Below are positions 23,843-26,762 of a DNA stretch of 26,762 nucleotides, in pieces. The first letter of the stretch is position 1. Each line of letters opens with the position of its first letter. The DNA is from Longicatena sp. (lineage in GTDB: Bacteria > Bacillota_I > Bacilli_A > Erysipelotrichales > Erysipelotrichaceae): positions 1 through 26,762 of the forward strand of contig JAHHST010000006.1 in assembly GCA_020025055.1 (NCBI GenBank), given 5' to 3'. The position numbers and the translations under genes are program-made. The notes under the pieces were generated by a model that made no database searches, was not told where the DNA came from, and saw nothing but the letters and a program-made list of their open reading frames with translations.

Positions 23843-23868
23843 AAATCACCTTCGGGTGATTTTTTTGT
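23843..23868 (+). terminator. UUCG-loop terminator or attenuator between rpmH and rnpA
   Basis: AAATCACC, a TTCG tetraloop and GGTGATTT form an 8-bp stem followed by more Ts, 2 bases after the rpmH stop. No clear promoter lies between it and rnpA, so partial read-through probably sets the ratio of L34 to RnpA. Confidence 0.8.
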
Positions 23869-23898
23869 AGTACTAGGAGTTTAGAAAGGAAAATGCAT

Positions 23899-24228
23899 AT
23901 GAAAAAAGAATTTCGTGTAAAAGATACTCGTGAATTTGCTTCTATTATGAAGTATAAAAAATTCTATTCATGTCCTTCGTTTGTTATTTATGTAAAACCA
24001 CGTAAATTAGAGACGCATTCTCGTGTAGGAATTTCTGTAGGGAAAAAATTAGGAAATGCAGTAATTCGTAATAAAATAAAAAGACAAGTACGTGGTATGA
24101 TCGATGAAATATACGATTTTAATGCAAATTTTGATACAATTATATTGGTACGAGTAAAATATAATGAAGAAAATTACATAAACAATAAAAAACTCTTGGA
24201 AAGATTGGTCAAAAAAGTTAAAATATAA
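23899..24228 (+). CDS. rnpA: Ribonuclease P protein component
   Basis: RnpA binds the RNase P RNA and helps it recognise the 5' leader of precursor tRNAs. It has 109 basic residues from the chosen start. The RNR signature RNKIKRQVR (about 54-62) follows GISVGKKLGNAVI, as in all family members. Two in-frame ATGs lie close together; ATG 23899 is preferred because AGAAAGGA is 8 bases before it and only 2 before ATG 23893. It is the second gene of the rpmH-rnpA-yidC-jag series. Confidence 0.95.
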   Translation: MKKEFRVKDTREFASIMKYKKFYSCPSFVIYVKPRKLETHSRVGISVGKKLGNAVIRNKIKRQVRGMIDEIYDFNANFDTIILVRVKYNEENYINNKKLLERLVKKVKI

Positions 24229-24259
24229 AGGTAAGCGGTTTAGTGAGGAGACAAAAGAG

Positions 24260-25246
24260 ATGAAAAATTTTTTTAAACAAAAAAAGAAATTAATTCTTGT
24301 TGGTCTATTAATGATAGTTGCATTAACTGGATGTACATCTCCACGTGGAAAGAGTGGAAAGACATACGTTGATTCAATTATTACGATTAAAGATGAACAA
24401 GTAGAAAAGCAATATGTTGATTTCAAAGATGAAAAACAAAAAGCTCAGTACAAAGATTACAAAGCAACAGATTTAATTACAATTGAAAAAACAACTTTCA
24501 AAGATGCATTAGGTGAAGGTTGGTTTAATGGATTAATCGTATTCCCAATTGCTCAATTAATTAACCTTGTAGCAGCTCATACAGATGCAGGTGTTGGTAT
24601 TATTGTCGCAACATTCTTAATTCAATTGATTATTTTCTTATTTTCAATCAAATCACAAGTTGCAAATCAGAAAATGCAAGAAATGCAACCTGAATTGATG
24701 AAAATTCAAAATAAATATGCAGGTAAAACAGATGATCGTTCAAAAATGATGCAAGCTCAAGAAATGCAGGCATTATATTCAAAAAATAAAATTAATCCGT
24801 TCTCAACTATTTTGATTACATTCTTACAATTCCCAGTAATTATTGGTATGTATCAAGCAACAATGAGAGCATTCAGTGTTGTTACAGGTTCATTTGTTGG
24901 AATTAACCTAGCAAGAACTCCTCTAGAAGGAATTAAAATGGGACAATGGGCATTTGCAGTTATTTATGTATTAATGATTGTGTTCCAGCTAATTTCATTT
25001 AAAGTACCTCAGTGGTTACAGGCATACCATAAAAAGAAAAATCATATTAAAGAAAAGAAATATGCACAACCTAAAAAAGAGCCTGGTATGATGAATTCAA
25101 TGAATACAATGATGTATATGAGTACAGGTATGATTGCTATTTTCGCAATCAACTGGCCTTTAGGTATGTCATTCTACTGGTTAGTTGGATCTGTAGTTCG
25201 TGTATTACAAAACATCATTGTGCACAAATTCTTTATTAAAGGCTAG
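24260..25246 (+). CDS. yidC: YidC/Oxa1-family membrane insertase, lipoprotein type
   Basis: YidC inserts and folds membrane proteins, with or without Sec. It has 328 residues, longer than the roughly 260 of Bacillus SpoIIIJ. A lipoprotein signal with lipobox LTGC25 is followed by an extra charged extracytoplasmic stretch of about 60 residues (26-85). The five-segment core follows: about 88-107, 111-131, the FLQFPVIIGMYQ region, WAFAVIYVLMIVFQL, and AINWPLGMSFYWLVGS near the end. The conserved groove arginine (LLIRLL in Bacillus) aligns with Gln122 here (FLIQLI), which is unusual. GTGAGGAG precedes the ATG and jag follows after 13 bases. Confidence 0.94.
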   Translation: MKNFFKQKKKLILVGLLMIVALTGCTSPRGKSGKTYVDSIITIKDEQVEKQYVDFKDEKQKAQYKDYKATDLITIEKTTFKDALGEGWFNGLIVFPIAQLINLVAAHTDAGVGIIVATFLIQLIIFLFSIKSQVANQKMQEMQPELMKIQNKYAGKTDDRSKMMQAQEMQALYSKNKINPFSTILITFLQFPVIIGMYQATMRAFSVVTGSFVGINLARTPLEGIKMGQWAFAVIYVLMIVFQLISFKVPQWLQAYHKKKNHIKEKKYAQPKKEPGMMNSMNTMMYMSTGMIAIFAINWPLGMSFYWLVGSVVRVLQNIIVHKFFIKG

Positions 25247-25259
25247 GGGGTTTGTACAT

Positions 25260-25874
25260 ATGCAAACATATACTGGAAAAAATCTAGATGATGCATTAGC
25301 AATCGCTGCTAGTGATAAACATGTAGCAAAAGATGATTTAAAATATACAGTTCTTGAAGAGACAAATGGTTTCTTAGGAATTGGAAGTAAAACAACAATT
25401 AGTGCTCATTGTAAATATGATATTATGGAATTTATTAAAAATTATTTACAATCATATTTCGATAATATTCATATGAAGGCTACAATTGAAGTAAGTGAAG
25501 AAAACGACTTCTATAATGTAAATTTAGATGCAGAGAATAATGCCATTATTATTGGTAAAAATGGTAAAACATTACAAGCTATCAATAGTGTATTAAAATC
25601 AGCAGCTTCAAGTGAATTTAAAAGAAGAGTTCGTGTATTAATTGATATTAACGGATATAAAGAAGAAAAATATCAAAAGGTCTGTTCTTTAGCTGAAAGA
25701 GTAGCAAAAACTGTTATTCGTTCAAAAACAGATGCAATCCTAGATCCAATGCCTGCAGATGAAAGAAAAGCTATTCATAATCATTTACATGATATGAAGC
25801 ATGTATCTACTGTAAGTGAAGGGGAAGGAAATCAAAGAAGACTTAAAATTGTCTATACTCCAGATAAAGACTAG
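25260..25874 (+). CDS. jag: RNA-binding protein Jag/KhpB (Jag_N-KH-R3H)
   Basis: Jag (KhpB, EloR) is a cytoplasmic RNA-binding protein linked to cell elongation and division control in Firmicutes, often with KhpA. It has 204 residues. The Jag_N domain (about 1-50) includes NGFLGIGSK. The KH domain carries the GKNG loop (IIIGKNGKTL, about 98-107) and the C-terminal R3H domain has RKAIH followed by EGEGNQRRLKIVY. ATG 25260 is chosen because GGGGG is just upstream. Longer in-frame starts lie inside yidC. A strong terminator follows, so jag closes this operon. mnmE, the next gene in many relatives, is not adjacent here. Confidence 0.94.
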   Translation: MQTYTGKNLDDALAIAASDKHVAKDDLKYTVLEETNGFLGIGSKTTISAHCKYDIMEFIKNYLQSYFDNIHMKATIEVSEENDFYNVNLDAENNAIIIGKNGKTLQAINSVLKSAASSEFKRRVRVLIDINGYKEEKYQKVCSLAERVAKTVIRSKTDAILDPMPADERKAIHNHLHDMKHVSTVSEGEGNQRRLKIVYTPDKD

Positions 25875-25879
25875 ATAGT

Positions 25880-25910
25880 AAACAGTGAGCAATTGCTCAC
25901 TGTTTTTGTA
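25880..25910 (+). terminator. Terminator of the rpmH-rnpA-yidC-jag unit
   Basis: A perfect 26-bp palindrome (25880-25905; 11-bp stem AAACAGTGAGC with AATT at its centre) is followed by a T-run. It starts 6 bases after the jag stop. Confidence 0.92.
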
Positions 25911-25931
25911 TTGTATAGAAACTTTATCTAT

Positions 25932-26036
25932 ATGGATATATTGAATTTATTATATACTATGTTTCTTAGCGTGCTTATGGTAACAATTTTATTCATATCA
26001 GTATATTATGAGATTATGTATGTTATAATATTCTAG
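25932..26036 (+). CDS. Possible 34-residue hydrophobic peptide, unrecognised
   Basis: An open frame starting MDILNLLYTMFLSVL and ending at a TAG codes for 34 residues. Almost all are hydrophobic, enough for one membrane helix with a few polar residues near the C-terminal end (SVYYE). No good ribosome binding site is seen (only AGAAAC about 10 bases upstream) and no promoter was recognised. It could be a small membrane protein, a type I toxin-like peptide, or chance in AT-rich DNA. It matches nothing I recognise. Confidence is low. Confidence 0.2.
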   Translation: MDILNLLYTMFLSVLMVTILFISVYYEIMYVIIF

Positions 26037-26110
26037 AGTTATAAAATGATTTATACAATATTAACTACTCTATGATTGATTTTGGCTAATATTCATTATT
26101 TTAGAAATAG

Positions 26111-26139
26111 TTTAAGCACTAGTACTTAAGAAATATAAT
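26111..26139 (+). promoter_or_regulatory. Promoter with operator-like palindrome for the downstream membrane gene
   Basis: TTTAAG (26111-26116), 17 bases and TATAAT (26134-26139) form a promoter candidate 31 bases upstream of the gene at 26170. The spacer is largely filled by TTAAGCACTAGTACTTAA (26112-26129), an 18-bp inverted repeat with one mismatched pair, well placed for a repressor. Confidence 0.5.
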
Positions 26140-26169
26140 CAAACAAATTAATGATTCAGGAGGTATAAA

Positions 26170-26523
26170 ATGATTGAAAATTATTATACATGTTTTTTTA
26201 TTGTTAATTTAATATTGCTGTTATTTGTGCCTAAAATTGTATTGGATTGGTATAATGATGCAAATAGACAGAAGAAAAAATATTTTATTTATTTTTCTGT
26301 TCTCTTATTTACAATCACATGTGGATTATATTTAAAAGCCTCTAGTTCAATTCCATATTCACCTTATCGTCATTTTAATTGTATTGCAGGATGCATAATC
26401 GTAACTCCTTTTTTACCATGGGTTATTAACTTATTAAATAAAAAAAATACTATGTATACTATTCTATACTATATATATTTTTATGTTTTCTTATTTATGG
26501 TTGTTGCAGCATACTTGATCTAG
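26170..26523 (+). CDS. Small four-helix membrane protein of unknown function
   Basis: I do not recognise this 117-residue protein. It has four likely membrane helices (about 8-27, 38-56, 69-90 and 95-116). A basic cytoplasmic-type loop (NRQKKKY, 32-38) lies after helix 1 and KK (91-92) after helix 3, so both ends are probably outside. There is no signal peptide cleavage site, no conserved catalytic motif and no obvious family. AGGAGGT lies 6 bases before the ATG, which supports real translation. It stands alone between the jag terminator and a repeat element, where core Firmicutes genes would be expected, so it is probably accessory. Confidence 0.7.
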   Translation: MIENYYTCFFIVNLILLLFVPKIVLDWYNDANRQKKKYFIYFSVLLFTITCGLYLKASSSIPYSPYRHFNCIAGCIIVTPFLPWVINLLNKKNTMYTILYYIYFYVFLFMVVAAYLI

Positions 26524-26746
26524 ACACTTTTAGTGTCTCAGCTTGTTGACAAACTATCTTATTTTGAAAACAAATAAAATCAATTTATAAAAAGTGGTGG
26601 AAAGCTACTAAATTACAGGTGATTTTAGGTTAAAAATACCTTGAAATCATCTTTTTTTATATTAAAGTGGGGATTAAAAAAAGACCGAATGACAAAGTCT
26701 GCTCAACGAGCGACTTTGTCAACGGTCTGAGACACTTTTAGTGTCT
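26522..26746. repeat. Inverted-repeat element (MITE- or REP-like), about 225 bp
   Basis: The two ends carry 32-base arms in inverted orientation (26522-26553 and 26715-26746) that agree at 26 of 32 positions. Each arm contains the hairpin AGACACTTTTAGTGTCT, the shared CAG and TTGACAAA. No transposase frame lies between them. The left arm begins inside the stop codon of the preceding gene. Target-site duplications were not evident. It could be a non-autonomous element or a pair of unit repeats. Confidence 0.55.
26617..26658 (+). terminator. Terminator-like hairpin inside the repeat element
   Basis: AGGTGATTT followed by TAGGT pairs with ACCT and AAATCATCT, with a small bulge and one G-U pair, and is followed by seven Ts. 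It could end the transcript of the membrane protein gene about 95 bases upstream. Confidence 0.65.
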
Positions 26747-26762
26747 TTTATTTTTTTTATTT
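26682..26762 (+). terminator. Long double hairpin with T-rich tail
   Basis: A nested stem consists of AGACCG with CGGTCT (26682-26687, 26723-26728), then GACAAAGTC with GACTTTGTC, then GCTC with GAGC around an AAC loop. It is followed by the AGACACT/AGTGTCT hairpin and a T-rich run to the end of the window. It could act as a terminator and is also the right part of the repeat element. Confidence 0.6.

Noticed and set aside
1..26762. CRISPR array, prophage, restriction or other defence system, or biosynthetic cluster
   Set aside because: No regularly spaced repeats, integrases, transposases, methylases, nucleases of defence families or biosynthetic enzymes were seen.
1..26762. tRNA or rRNA genes
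   Set aside because: No cloverleaf-type or rRNA-like conserved segments were recognised. The only structured RNAs supported are the SRP RNA and the T-box leader.

Overview
This is the replication-origin region of a low-GC (roughly 30 % by eye) Bacillota chromosome. The order rnpA-rpmH / oriC / dnaA-dnaN-yaaA-recF-gyrB-gyrA, with serS and then dnaX-ybaB-recR nearby, an SRP RNA beside tadA and dnaX, and a T-box in front of serS, all point to Firmicutes. AT-rich spacers, short intergenic gaps and an S4-domain YaaA are compatible with Erysipelotrichia/Coprobacillaceae-like gut bacteria. That lower-rank placement is an inference and could not be searched.

Layout. Positions 97-6409 (minus strand) hold a tRNA-modification and mismatch-repair run, mutS-mutL-miaA-tcdA, ending in a terminator. 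Positions 6410-9213 hold a SEDS glycosyltransferase (rodA-like, plus), NAD kinase (minus) and a CYTH/triphosphate-tunnel protein (plus). Positions 9315-12100 hold dnaX-ybaB-recR and tadA (minus). Positions 12574-12947 hold the SRP RNA, a parS site and several hairpins. Positions 12948-14521 hold serS with its serine T-box leader. Positions 14499-23152 hold dnaA-dnaN-yaaA-recF-gyrB-gyrA, reading leftward. Positions 23153-23706 are the main oriC with about a dozen DnaA boxes. Two more boxes and a DnaA-trio stretch lie between dnaA and dnaN (21653-21720), so the origin looks bipartite. Rightward from the origin run rpmH, rnpA, yidC and jag. The right end (25875-26762) is accessory: a possible 34-codon hydrophobic ORF, a four-helix membrane protein of unknown function and an inverted-repeat element of about 225 bp.

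Functionally the window combines initiation (DnaA, oriC), clamp and clamp loader (DnaN, DnaX), supercoiling (GyrAB), recombination and mismatch repair (RecF, RecR, YbaB, MutS, MutL), origin segregation (two perfect 16-bp parS sites, one inside dnaX), decoding (TadA, MiaA, TcdA, SerS), and membrane-protein biogenesis (SRP RNA, YidC, Jag). Almost every gene is co-oriented with replication leaving oriC. rodA and the CYTH gene are the exceptions.

I see no undescribed multi-gene system here. Most of the window is conserved core. The points most worth a second look are a YidC whose conserved groove arginine appears to be glutamine, a SerRS with an unusual motif 3, the coding parS in dnaX, the serS promoter embedded in the end of gyrA, and the repeat element and operator-like palindrome at the right end.
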